64,000 bases of DNA from Linanthus parryae (lineage: Eukaryota > Streptophyta > Magnoliopsida > Ericales > Polemoniaceae): positions 1,637,501-1,701,500 of the forward strand of contig JALGPY010000005.1 in the NCBI GenBank assembly GCA_023055425.1, read 5' to 3'. Of this stretch, positions 41,801 to 51,818 are shown one piece after another. The notes under the pieces are model-generated. The model saw nothing but the letters and a program-made list of their open reading frames with translations. It was not told the DNA's origin and ran no database searches. Numbering within the stretch: position 1 is the stretch's first letter; each line of letters starts with the position of its first letter. The translations under genes and the position numbers were made by a program.

Positions 41801-42835
41801 AGGCAAAGATAGCTCATAAACGCCTACAGCTAATGCAGCAACCCTTGCTCCATTCCCGACGCGCAAGTCTATCTCCCCTTTTCGCAATCTTCTACTTCTT
41901 TTCAAATCCTGCACATTACGACAAATGTGAGAACCACATCCGGTATCTAATACCCAGGATGATGAAATAGAAAGATTGACGTCTATAACATAAATACCTG
42001 GTGGTGGTGGAATCACTATTCCAAACTTCTTATCCTCCAGATATTTAGGGCAGTTCCTCCTCCAGTGACCCGGCTGGCTGCAATAGTGACATTCACCTTT
42101 AGCCACACCTCCACTAGGCTTTAGGGCTTCCTTGGATTTCGCAACTTTCTTGCGTTTTCCTTTTGAAGTAGATGCAACTGATTTGCCCTTCTTCTTGTGG
42201 ACCATCATTATGGCCTTGCCCTTGCCTTTATTGATGCTTTGCTCAGCTGTCTTTAGCATGTTCAATAAGTCTGGCAAAGACTTGTTGATCTCGTTCATAT
42301 TATAGTTCATGATGAACTGATTATAACTGTCAGGCAACGATTGCAGGACGAGATCAGTCGCCAAGTCCTGGCCGAGTGGGAACCCCAGTCTCTCAAGGTT
42401 CTCTATGTACCCGATCATTCGGAGTACATGAGGGCCTACTGGATTCCCCTCTGCAAGACTGCTTTTGAACAACGCTTTAGACACTTCATAGCGCTCATGC
42501 CTTGCCTGTTCCTGAAACAATTGTTTCAAGTGTATGATCATATCATAGGCTTCCATGTTCTCGTGTTGCTTCTGAAGCTCACTAGTCATGGTACAAAGCA
42601 TGAGGCAAGTCACGTCATTAGAATCATCAACATGTTTCTGACGTGCCCTTACTGCCGCTAGTAGAGACTCATCTTGTGGTGGGTCTGGAATTGGAGTGTC
42701 CAAGACGTACAGCTTCTTTTCTTGCTTGAGGACAATCCTCAAGTTTCTGTACCAGTCAAGGAAATTTGTTCCAGACAATTTATCCTTCTCAAGGACAGAT
42801 CGTAGGGATGAACTCGATGCGTTGTTGTTTGCCAT
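38900..42835 (-). CDS. copia B gag-pol polyprotein, intact
   Basis: A single 1311-residue frame from ATG 42835 (MANNNASSSS); the frame is open 16 codons further upstream. Order: gag; zinc knuckle CHYCSQPGHWRRNC; aspartic protease WVLDTGCGSH; integrase HHCC module (HCRLGH...CESC); integrase core with HTDVCGPF, RSDRGGEY and PQWNGVSERRN supplying D, D and E; reverse transcriptase with YVDDILIIGND; RNase H with GYTDASF, TEAEY and CDNSGA. The C-terminus is [10 protein letters not shown].... All catalytic residues are present. It makes the capsid, enzyme and integration machinery needed for its own copying. Copia A is a broken sister. Confidence 0.95.
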   Translation of the reverse strand: MANNNASSSSLRSVLEKDKLSGTNFLDWYRNLRIVLKQEKKLYVLDTPIPDPPQDESLLAAVRARQKHVDDSNDVTCLMLCTMTSELQKQHENMEAYDMIIHLKQLFQEQARHERYEVSKALFKSSLAEGNPVGPHVLRMIGYIENLERLGFPLGQDLATDLVLQSLPDSYNQFIMNYNMNEINKSLPDLLNMLKTAEQSINKGKGKAIMMVHKKKGKSVASTSKGKRKKVAKSKEALKPSGGVAKGECHYCSQPGHWRRNCPKYLEDKKFGIVIPPPPGIYVIDVNLSISSSWVLDTGCGSHICRNVQDLKRSRRLRKGEIDLRVGNGARVAALAVGVYELSLPSGLILELDNCFYVPAMSRNIISVSCLDEKGFSISIKDKCCSIYFDSMHYCSAHLSNGLYILDLNNPIYNISTKRIKTNDLNPTYLWHCRLGHINEKRISRLHKDGLLDSFDLESYETCESCLLGKMTKSPFNKKGERTSELLALIHTDVCGPFPTPARGGYTYFITFTDDFSRYGFVYLMKAKSESFEFFKEFKSEVEKQLGKSIKALRSDRGGEYLSQEFDEYLRECGIVSQLTPPGTPQWNGVSERRNRTLLDMVRSMMSQTDLPISFWGHALMTAAFTINRVPSKSVIKTPYEIWTGKRPIVSFMKIWGCDVYVKRLQTDKLGPKADKCKFVGYPKETKGYYFYNPTENKVFVARTGVFLERELVSKEASGRVVELEEIHEPQTTEPIMEHEQEPQEVVEEPVQVTQELRRSGRVRHEPERYGLLMTEPDDVPLMDDEPANYGEAMSGPDSKKWLEAMRSEMDSMYTNKVWNLVEPPEGARPIGCKWVFKKKTDMDGKVVAYKGRLVAKGYRQIHGIDYDETFSPVAMTKSIRILLAIAAYYDYEIWQMDVKTAFLYGNLLEDVYMTQPEGFEDPENANKVCKLQRSIYGLKQASRSWNRRFDDAVKEFGFIKNEDEPCVYKKVSGSSIVFLVLYVDDILIIGNDIPTLQSVKDWLGKCFAMKDLGDAAYILGIKIYRDRSKRLLGLSQSTYIDKVLKRFNMQNSKKGFLPMSHGVTLSKNDCPSNEMEKDRMSRIPYASAIGSIMYAMLCTRPDVSYALSMVSRYQSNPGESHWIAVKNILKYLRRTKDVFLIFGGMEELSVNGYTDASFQTDKDDYRSQSGYVFCLNGGAVSWKSSKQGTVADSTTEAEYIAAAEAAKEAVWIKKFITELGVVPSIVDPVELYCDNSGAIAQAKEPRSHQKSKHVLRRFHLIRDMIDRGDVKICKIPTDDNVSDPLTKPLAQRKHEGHAKSIGIRDAPDWL

Positions 42836-44430
42836 TTGAAATTCTACAAAACGAGAAATATGCAATTTAGTATTTTGAAACAATTTAACTATATTTAATA
42901 ACGGCTAGATCATTAAATATAGCTCCCACTATTTTTCTCGGATTAATAGCCCTCACTATTAAAGCGGAAAATATCTTTATATTTTCTAGTGGGTCCAAGA
43001 TCCCTTTTTCACTTCTTCTTGAGCTTGCTTTGGCAAGTCACCCAAGAATTGGTTATTTAGGTAGGAACCATTCCAATTGCATCCCATGCAACTCTTGGTC
43101 CAATTAGGTGAATAAATTCCTTTTATTCTTTATCCAATTGGATAACTCCTAATTGTCATGCCTCTAAGCTCATCAATCCAATTGACTCTTGCCTAGTTGC
43201 GTCCAACCTCTTGCTTTCAACATACACGCATTACTAGCTTGCGTCGTCCGCAACACATCATGAAAAATTAAAATCGCCTTGCTTTGGCAAGCCCGAATTT
43301 TAATAGGCCATGATCATGAAGGGTGTTTTGGCAAGAGAAGGCAAAACGCAATATTTAATTGAGGGATTTCTTTTAATTTGTTTGGTTGATCTTATCAACA
43401 TGGTCTACTTACTTGGATTGGGCCATCCACAATAAAAGACCAACTTTGTTTATTATTATCCTGTTATTGTTTTGCTTGTAGCGCCATACACACAAAATAA
43501 ATAACAAAGGCATGAATAATAAACATCCACAAAATAAAAAAAACGTGGCATGGATATGGCCTCTAGACTAATGATATTATCAAGCCAATGATATTATCTA
43601 ATTGCCCTAAAGTGCCGAGCTCATCTCCATGTGCTCCACCATAGCTGCTCGCCTAGGGATGTCTTTTGGCTCCTTTGGTTCTCCAATCTTCTTCTCCATG
43701 TTCTTGGCTATCATCTAAATATTTCTAATTCTAGCCTAACATCTAGAATAAATAAATAATAAAAGCCTCACATGTCGAGGAGAAAAAGAACGACTCGCAG
43801 GCCGTAAAACTTAATTAATTATTACATTAATTTGATCAGCTCGCAGGCCGTAAACCAAACCACAAAACAATAAACATCCACAATCCTAGGCCATATCCAT
43901 CCACCATGCAATAAAGCACATAATACAGTTAAAACCAATTTTTAACGCGCTTGTTTAATTTTTAGTGAAATTGGGTAACTAGGGTTTCACAACGGTCCAA
44001 AGGGTCCAAGCCAACAAGTGGCCCGAACCCTAGGACCGCCGCACGCCTAGGGAGCCGCGGCCTTGCTTGGCGCGCAAGGGAGGGGCGGGCGGCTAGGGTT
44101 TCGGCCCTAGTCCCCTTCCTCCTTCCTTGTTGCCCAAGCAAGGTTGTTTCCTTATGGATTTAATTCCATAATTTTGTTTCCATAATTGAAAACCCCTTTT
44201 CAATCATGTGCCCATGAACCCTAATTTTTCAAGAACCCAATTATTCACATCCTATGTGATTAAACTCACCAATTCTAACATCCAATGTTAAATTGGGTCT
44301 TGTTTGATTAAATCAAATTCAATATTGCATCTACTATGCCAATTTTTCAGTTTTCGCGTAATAAACAATAATACGGTGTATGAACTGAAATCGTAAACAC
44401 ATAATATCATGTTATGCTCTACGACCTGTG
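42836..44430 (-). other. 5' leader of copia B
   Basis: Non-coding sequence between primer site and gag, matching copia A's leader. No gene is seen. Confidence 0.6.
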
Positions 44431-44442
44431 GCTCTGATACCA
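44431..44442 (-). promoter_or_regulatory. primer binding site of copia B
   Basis: TGGTATCAGAGC on the minus strand, one base from the LTR end. Confidence 0.88.
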
Positions 44443-44443
44443 C

Positions 44444-45879
44444 TGTTGGGTTTTGATGTAGGTAACGCAGCGGAATAACAAAATTAATCCTACTCAAAGC
44501 CCACCAAGGATCACAGGAAGAGACATCATAACATGATTAAGGACATAGAAGATGTGTACCTTTTTGATTTGTGAGATCACACGAAGAATGATGTCCTCGT
44601 CTCTACGGTTGATCCACGTCTAGAGGTGAGATCTAGATTCTTCCTTCAATCAAGTGCTAGCTTGAACCTTGGAGGAAGAGGGATGAAGATCAAAGCAACA
44701 AAGCAACAAGGCAACAAAGGAGGGGCGGCCTCCTTCTTGCCGTCGGGTAGAGGGGCGGACGGGGCTAGGGTTTCGGCCCTAGCTCTTGTCTTGCTCTCTC
44801 TTTTTGCTCTCTCCCACTCTTTGTGTGTTATGATTAATAACTCATGTTGTGGGAAGGAACCTAGAGCCTCCTTTATATACTCCAACAACTCCTTGTTGTT
44901 TCCATAAAAGAGTTTTCTTGTTCTAGTAGGACTAGAACTATTCCCTTCCTTGCAAATTAGTCCCACTAAGTTTGCAAGGTGTTGCACAATGATCCTTCTA
45001 TTAATTAATCCATATTAATTAATCCCAAATCTAGCTCTACTCTATTTGACGTGTGAACCCATAGGTTTCTATATAGTTGTAGTAACTATTACTAACATGG
45101 AGCGGTGTCTAGCAACACATCCATGCAACCCAACCAATAGAAATAGTCAGTGATCCCGACAAACCTTTGTGCCCAATATGTCATATTGCATTATCCCTTT
45201 GTCTCCATATCCGGATTGGACACGAGACATAAATAGTCACACTCGTATATCCAATCCATAGTTCCTCGATCCTGGGAATATGCTTATGCTTGCAGATAAC
45301 ATTAATATCTCCATATTAATTTATCTGAGTCTGGCCAGACATTCAATAAGCCTCATCCCTCGAGTGGCCGTGGATATTTACCCCCATTATGTGGGAGGGA
45401 CAAATCCTATCTACATCACTACGATCTCTAAGCTTGCTTCCTATCACGCCCGCTAGTCACCTTTATGATTACCCAGTTACGGTGTAACGTTTGATAACAT
45501 CAAAGCGCAATATTTCACAACTAGAGTATCTAGTGACTTCAAGTCTAAGGATTGCAATAATATTAGCACTACGAAAAGCGATTGTGACTTCACATAATCT
45601 AATGTATCCTTTTCGTTGTGGGTCAATCCAGTATGCCATTACTCCTAATGCATACCCATGTGTTAGACTTGATATCTCCATATCAATCTACCCACATACT
45701 AGTCTATATTTGATTGTCCTATTGATCAATATAATTGACTAGGGATATTTAAGATAAATAACACAATTTATCTAAGGACTTCATTATATTAAATATCGCC
45801 ATAAATAATAAATGAATATTCTAGCCAAAACATTGTTCATACTAAATCTACGATTGCCTCTAGGGCATCTATTCCAACA
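44444..45879 (-). repeat. 5' LTR of copia B
   Basis: 1436 bp, same length as its partner, with at least eight scattered substitutions. Confidence 0.93.
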
Positions 45880-45884
45880 ATCAA

Positions 45885-46219
45885 TGGTTGTAAGGTTATT
45901 GCATTTCAAAGTATTACACAACCTCTCAAATGCAGGCTTTGACATGATGCTTCAAATTTTTAAAAGAAGATGCTTCAAATTTTTAAAGAAGTTCTTATAA
46001 TCAGGAGCCATGGGTATGCACAAAGGAACCTTCATTTATTTTGTCAACCTTGATTGATGGGCCTAAGGCTCCTGGACAAGACATTGATGTCTACCTTCAG
46101 CCATTGATTGAAGAACTTAAGGAATTTTGGAACAAAGGTGTAGCAACATACGATGCGGCAAGTAATGAAATGTTTCAGTTGCGTGCATATATTTTGTGGA
46201 CTATCAATGATTTTCCAGC
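45885..46219 (+). pseudogene. CACTA TNP2-type transposase, middle segment
   Basis: It resumes directly after copia B: MVVRLLHFKVLHNLSNAGFD, then a 22-bp tandem duplication (gatgcttcaaatttttaaa) that scrambles the frame. A large part of the family's catalytic region is missing. It then reads PWVCTKEPSFILSTLIDGPK, DIDVYLQPLIEELKEFW and MFQLRAYILWTINDFP up to gypsy C. The loss between 'NLSNAGFD' and 'PWVCTKEP' is hundreds of residues in intact relatives, so this gene was defective independently of the insertions. Confidence 0.82.
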
Positions 46220-46845
46220 TATGCACAAGAGATTCCGGCAGGGAGACCTCCGTGTACACCGTACGTAGTGGATCAGGGATCGCACAGGAAGAATAGGGGT
46301 GTGTGTAGGGAGAGAGTAAGTCAGTAGCAATGTCTGAGAGAGAGACAGAGGTTTGGCAGAGCTTCCGCGTATGGCAGTGTTGTTCTCCTTTTTATGGAAA
46401 GGTTAACGATGTATATATACTGGAGAACGTGACCGTTGTAGTGTGGTTAATGCGCCCATTAATGGCGGCTTAATTAGCTTAACCATAACGGCACGTTCGT
46501 CCGAGTATATAGGAACCGTTAGAGCACGTGGTGCGCAAGTACCGGAACCGTTACGAGGTTGACCGGGTTTGACCGGATTGACCGGGTCTAGGGAGCTCGT
46601 GCCATAAATCTCTCAAAACAGTTACTAAAGGTCGCGCGCGGGCTTGGCTCGCACGCGACAGGGCTTACTCTAGCCTCCAAACCACAAGTCCCTACAAGTC
46701 CCGTGCAGTGGTATGCGAGGGCTCTGTCTCGCAGCCCCCACATGGATCAGCTCGGCTGGTGATCCTGTGTGTGTGGAGCACAATATGGTGTGCTGGATGG
46801 TTGCCACGTGGCCTAGATCTGCCATGTCATAAAGCAGTATCTACA
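46220..46845 (-). repeat. 3' LTR of gypsy C
   Basis: It begins TGTAGATACTGC on the minus strand just after the tract cagaaagggggctaa. It ends ...GTGCATA, where the partner ends ...GTGCACA. It holds three W-box-type TTGACC motifs (46559, 46569, 46578) and a TATATATA on the element's sense strand near 46412. Confidence 0.95.
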
Positions 46846-46862
46846 TTAGCCCCCTTTCTGCG
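46846..46862 (-). promoter_or_regulatory. polypurine tract of gypsy C
   Basis: On the minus strand, cagaaagggggctaa runs directly into the 3' LTR start, the expected plus-strand primer for reverse transcription. Confidence 0.75.
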
Positions 46863-46980
46863 CGTGAAGGCTTGTAGCTGTATAGGCTTCCATGCGCGGA
46901 AACCAACATGCGCGTCGTCGTCACGTACCAATTCAAATACGGGTAGATTCAGCCCCCGTGCGCGTAATTATGACCTAAAA

Positions 46981-47114
46981 CCCCTAGAGTCGTGCCATCT
47001 GACCTTTAGGGTTTTAGGCGTGACGTCAGCCCGTCCTGTGATTGCGCGACACGACGGTGACGGTTGCGATTCGACTACTGAAGGGACGCAACCCTTCATT
47101 CTTCTGGATAAATA
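46981..47114 (+). promoter_or_regulatory. candidate promoter of the antisense gene
   Basis: Plus-strand elements upstream of the first exon: a telo-box-like ttagggttt (about 47007), a perfect TGACGTCA palindrome (47021-47028, bZIP type) and ATAAATA (47108-47114). They lie inside the element but outside the LTR, so the gene need not depend on the LTR promoter, which fires the other way. This is inference from motifs. Confidence 0.45.
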
Positions 47115-47269
47115 CCTTGTATCCCATCATTGCAAGGCATTGCTTCTTTCTCTTAAAGTGAATGGTACCCGGAGATCTTCGAGAGCAGATCCAAATAATC
47201 AATCATCAGTTCAAGACTGCAAATCGTATTCTTCAATTGTGCATCTCCAAGCAGGCTTCAAGGAAACAA

Positions 47270-47531
47270 GGTTGGCCTCGTTTACTTTTTGATTTTAAAA
47301 TTCCGGCGTTTGTCTTGAACTGCGTTGAATCTGTAAACTCATGAAATCTGTGAAGAGGCTTTGATCTTTAAACCCGCTTCGCTTTACTCTTTCGACGATA
47401 TTGGATCTTGCAATTACCCAATTTCTGAAATCGGCACCGGAACTGTTTGCATTCCTTTGCATAAGTCTCGAATTCAAAATTCAAACTGACTGGTGTGGTA
47501 TTTCTCCCCCCCTTTTTTTGCCCTTTCGCAG
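47270..47531 (+). other. probable 5' UTR intron of the antisense gene
   Basis: The right edge is a strong acceptor (long pyrimidine tract, then ttcgcag) two bases before the ATG. A possible donor is gttggcc after 'aggaaacaag' near 47270. The donor is weak and uncertain. Confidence 0.4.
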
Positions 47532-47533
47532 GA

Positions 47534-50500
47534 ATGGCCAAAACAAGGGTAACCAGACCCGTCAAGGAAGATGAAGAGATGCCGGAGCTTCCGCAGTCTC
47601 TGTGGCGAAAAGCCCCCTTTCTGGGTGGGAAAGATTTTTACCACGCGAGGGTGAAGGCGAAGAGGATGCCTGATCCTGTTCCCGTTGAGCGGTTGTTGAC
47701 ACTGACTCGCCCAGTTAACTCAGCCTTGCTCGAGTTAGTTGGCTCCGAGGATGTGGTTCGATTGGGAATCGAGAACGGGCACTTCCCATACACTGCGATT
47801 TCTACTCAGGCGTTTGTCCAGAAGTTGGACTATATGGATGAGTGGACTGACCACGTGTTGGGTAATTACGCCGAAACTCTTGATGAAGCCGGCATTTTCT
47901 TTGCTGTTCGTGCTATGAAGGGTGCTGCCGTGAAGTTGGATCAGTCCATGCTTCTAGACCTTCTGTCCCGCTATTCGCCTGCGACTCACACGTTTCACTT
48001 TGCTGAGTTCGAGGCTGCCCCCACGCTCGAGGACGTTCAGATGCTGTATGAGCTTTCCCCCACGGGCGAGGTGGACCCCTTGAGTCACTTAAGGACATCT
48101 GCGGAATTAGCCTTGTACGCGCAGATGGAGGAGTGCCTAGCAGAGGTGAAGAAAATTTCCACTCGGTGGACCAGTACAAAACCTCTTCCGAACTGGCAGC
48201 TGGTTGATACGTCCGCGAAGAATACCTGGAACAAGTGGTTGCAGTACTTCTTCCGAGACTATGCGAGCAGCAGCATTACTAAGAAGCTTTTGAGCGAGGA
48301 CCCGGAGGCCGAGAATTACGTAGAGGGCAAGGGTTATCATTTGACCCTTTGCGCCTTTCTCTGCGCTTGGCTGTCGAGGTATCTGATTGATGGTCACCCC
48401 CATGATGGGGTCTTCTACCATGTGCTGCCACTTGCCGTGAGGCTCGCTCTTGGCCAGAGAGTCGCACTTGGACCCTTGGTCTTGGGAACGCTATATTACA
48501 GGCTGGATCAGCTGGTTCTGGCGATGAGGGAATCGCGTGGCCGCCTCGATGTTCTGACCTTTGTCAATATCAGCTTTTTGACAATGTGGGTTTTCGAGCG
48601 TTGGCCGTCTTATGCTCCAACTCCCCTCCCACTTGAGAAGTGGTGTCCCCCAGGCGAGACGAAAGCGCTCAACAGCGGAAGGGCTGCGAGATGGTTCGGG
48701 GCAAGCAACACCAAGTGTACTTGGAGCTTGATATGCGACAAGCGAAGGGAGTTCACTGCCAGGCCTTACGCCACACGTGTTGAGAATGTGCGGTGGTTTC
48801 CGAAGCTATACCCCTCCGAAGGTATGGTCTTGTCAGAAGACCTTCTTTTTGAAAAGGGACCGCATTTCCACGAGCGCTATCGTGAGTTCTTTTGCTGGTG
48901 TCTGCGGGGTTCTCTTCCTGCACTTGCAGAGCATATTCGTGAGCTCGCGCCACGATATGAAAGGCTTACAGTGGATGTTGACCCCACTCGGGTCTCTCCT
49001 CAGTTTGGTTTCGATGCGGTGGCCCCATCAATCTGGCCCCAGTCTATCGTTAGAGGGTGCTACAAGCGCTTGCTGACAAAGGAATGCAAGACGGTCCTTA
49101 TGAGCAATCTTCCCTTTGAGCAGCCTGCGGGAACTCGCAGGGGTGGTTGTTCCCAGAATTGGATCGCATACTGGATTGCCCAGCATACGAGGATGGAGAC
49201 GGAGGCGGCGGCGCAGCCAGGAAGGGCCCCCTTGATCAAGAGAAACTCTTTTCCGTTTCGCCCCAATTGCAGTTTGAGCGAGTCTGAGTACGGTTGCTAC
49301 TCGTTGTTGGACCGCGAGAATCATTTGTGCCCCGATTTCATTCTGAAGGAGCAGGTCGATGCAATCAAGAAGGGTGACACGCAGGTCATCAAATATAGCA
49401 AGGCGTTTGCTGAGGTAAGCAGTTTCCTTGTGTGCTTTGAGCTCTTTGATTTGCTTGCACTGATGCTTTTTGTTCTGTATTGTCTAGTGTCATGTGCGGA
49501 GGTTCGCAGCTGGTGACCGTTCCAAATCGCTGGTGGATACCATTGTTGCGACCAGAAGAAGGGGGGAGTCGTATCGGCTAGCATGGAGGATGGATGCCGA
49601 GGTCGAAACAAAAGTTCGCGGGGTCATGAACACTTTTGCTGACTCGCTGATAGACAACCCTCCGGCTCCGTCTCCTCCTAGAGATGACCCGTCCCCTCCA
49701 GCGACTGCGGCGCCGAGAGCGAAGAGGCCTAGGCAAAAGGGGATTACGATTTCTTCCCCTAGGAGCGCTCCAGCTTCGCCCCCAGCGAGGTCCCTTTCTG
49801 TCAAGGACAAAGGTAAGGGTCGTATGCCCGGCAAGGTGCGAAAAGATCTCGCAGTTGAAACCTTCGTTCCATTCAATCAAGAGGAAGAGGAAGAGAGGCA
49901 GGAGCCCCAAGCAAGTAATGAAGAAGAAGAAGAAGGAACAGTTGTGATGCGCGAGGAAGAGTCAGGAGGTACTTCCGCCGCATTTTCTTGTCCTTTATCA
50001 CAACTTCTATGCAGTTCTTTTCTTTGAACCAATTGTATATTCGCAGGTGATGATGATGAAGCCGTTGGTGGCCTCGTGGCCAAGAGGCAAAAGAGAAATG
50101 CCCATGCTGGCGTTTCAGATGATCCCATAAGCGAGGATGTTCTTGCTGAATCCCGGAAGACAGCCGCGGAGGCTGCTGCGAGAAGAAGGCAGCGAGAGGA
50201 AGAGGAACTCGAGCTTGTGAAACAGCGGAGCCTCGAGGAGCGGCATGTTGACGACTTAGCGCGTCCAACTGGCGAGGAAGACGAGCTTCTCGAAGAAGTG
50301 GCTCCTCATGTGGAGGAGGAAGATGAGGTTCCTGGAGAGGACACAGCAGAGCTAGAGCAAGTCCAAGCGGACTTCGCAGAGATCGCAGGTGGCGATAAAG
50401 GTGAGATCTTCAATCTCGCAGTTACTTATAGAGATGTAATTGTGGGTGCGTTAAAGCACGGTGTGTCAAAGCCTGACATTCGCCGTTGGTTGGTAAGCAA

Positions 50501-51818
50501 ATGCGGAGAACCCTCAGGTAATTATTTTGAGTGATATGCGCATACTAGGCTTTAGTCACTTGAAGCAAAATCATGACTGGTTCACTCGCGTCCCAGGTCA
50601 CGCTTCTCTTAAAGATTTGCTTAGTGAAGATACACTGATAGGGCACGGTTCCACGTCCCTAGTGTACGATGAGGATACCTTAATCCCACCTTCGCGTGGA
50701 GGTGCTTATTCTTAGCTTTAGCAAAGATAGTGAAATAACTTATAACACAAGTTACCTCATATTGTCGCATTTGGTATCGCAGGTCATGCTGAGGAACCTG
50801 AGCTGGAGCAGAGAAGTCAGCCTTCTGCATCCCATGTTCCAATCTCGAGCTCTCATACTGAGAAGCCCGTCGCGGACGCTGGACATGTAAGTGAGCGTCT
50901 CGAGGATGTCATCGAGCTCTCCGATGATGTCGAAGCTGATGCTGTGCGGATGGACGAAAGTGTCCGTACTGGTGGTGAGGAGGAAAGGACAAGCGATGCT
51001 GCCATTTCCGCATCCGGGAATGTCCGTCCAGCGGCCTCGGTTGTGCCTCCGGCGATGACTGAGCCAGGAGCACCCATTCCTGCGTGGAGCATTTGGGGCT
51101 CGCAGGTTGGGAATGTAATCGCAGCTGGTGCAGCTTACACTCTTCCTCCTAACTATGAGAGTTTGGAGCTCGCAGCTGATAGGAGAGCCATGGAGCGAGG
51201 GCAGTCTTCGAACAACCCGGTGGCTCGCATTCCTTCTATTCATGAAATTCTGGAAGGGACCGGTAAGCAGAGATTTTACCATTCGTACGTCGCATTATTT
51301 GCTTGCTGGTTTTGACATCATGACTTTTTTTTGACGTCTCAGGTTTGAAGCAAACCGATGTAGACTGGGTGGTTCGAATGCGCCTCAGATACCCCCGATC
51401 GTTTGTGAGGTGTCTGGAGATCAGTCCTTTTGACAGGAGGCTATTCCTTACTGAAGCCATCTGGATACTAGAGCAGCTGTGTGCGGCTACACCTGCGACC
51501 ATTTCGGCCCAGAGTGCTGAATTGCTGTGTGGCATGTGCCAAAATCTCGTGCTCAAAGTCCAAGGTAGACTTGGCTTTAAATTCCTCAAGGACAGAGTTA
51601 CACTGATTCGCGCAGCTGTAACTTTGAATCTCGGTCACCAGAATCTCGCAGCTGAGATGCAGAAGGTGGAGCAGCAAAAGCAAAAGGTTGATGAAGCTGT
51701 AAAGCTGTATCAGGAAATGAATGCCAAGTGCGAGCAACTGAAGCAAGAAGTGAAACAAGTGGAGAAGCTGAGCGAGCAGTTCGCACCCCAGGACTCCTTA
51801 GTCAAAAATTTGTTTTGA
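47534..51818 (+). CDS. plant mobile domain protein carried antisense in gypsy C, six exons
   Basis: Exons: 47534-49414, 49488-49968, 50047-50517, 50597-50701, 50783-51262, 51343-51818. The sum is 3894 nt, an exact multiple of three, with no internal stop (about 1297 residues). All five introns are GT...AG and 73-81 nt long. Exon 1 carries the plant mobile domain (PMD, aminotransferase-like; MAIN/MAIL1 family): LLSRYSPATHTFHFAEFEAA, PTLEDVQMLYELSP, then W-rich blocks to about residue 560. Exons 2-5 are charged and proline-rich with acidic runs. Exon 6 ends in a coiled coil (about 51655-51785). Host PMD proteins act in gene silencing and genome stability, and PMD genes are known passengers of gypsy and MuDR elements. 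A role in evading host silencing is inference. No LTR-element enzyme is encoded on this strand. Confidence 0.82.

Larger units (their letters stand above)
37450..45879 (-). mobile_element. Ty1/copia retrotransposon B, apparently intact (8430 bp)
   Basis: Two 1436-bp LTRs (37450-38885, 44444-45879) and an ATCAA target duplication (37445-37449 and 45880-45884). It has an initiator tRNA-Met primer site, polypurine tract and one uninterrupted polyprotein frame. I count at least eight substitutions between the LTRs by eye, so it is young but not brand new. It interrupts the CACTA transposase gene. Among the copia elements here it is the best candidate for an autonomous copy. Confidence 0.95.

Noticed and set aside
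46708..47292. Open frame of 194 codons starting in the gypsy C LTR
   Set aside because: It starts antisense in the LTR and runs into the leader of the antisense gene, has no protein motif, and its LTR part recurs at 61461.
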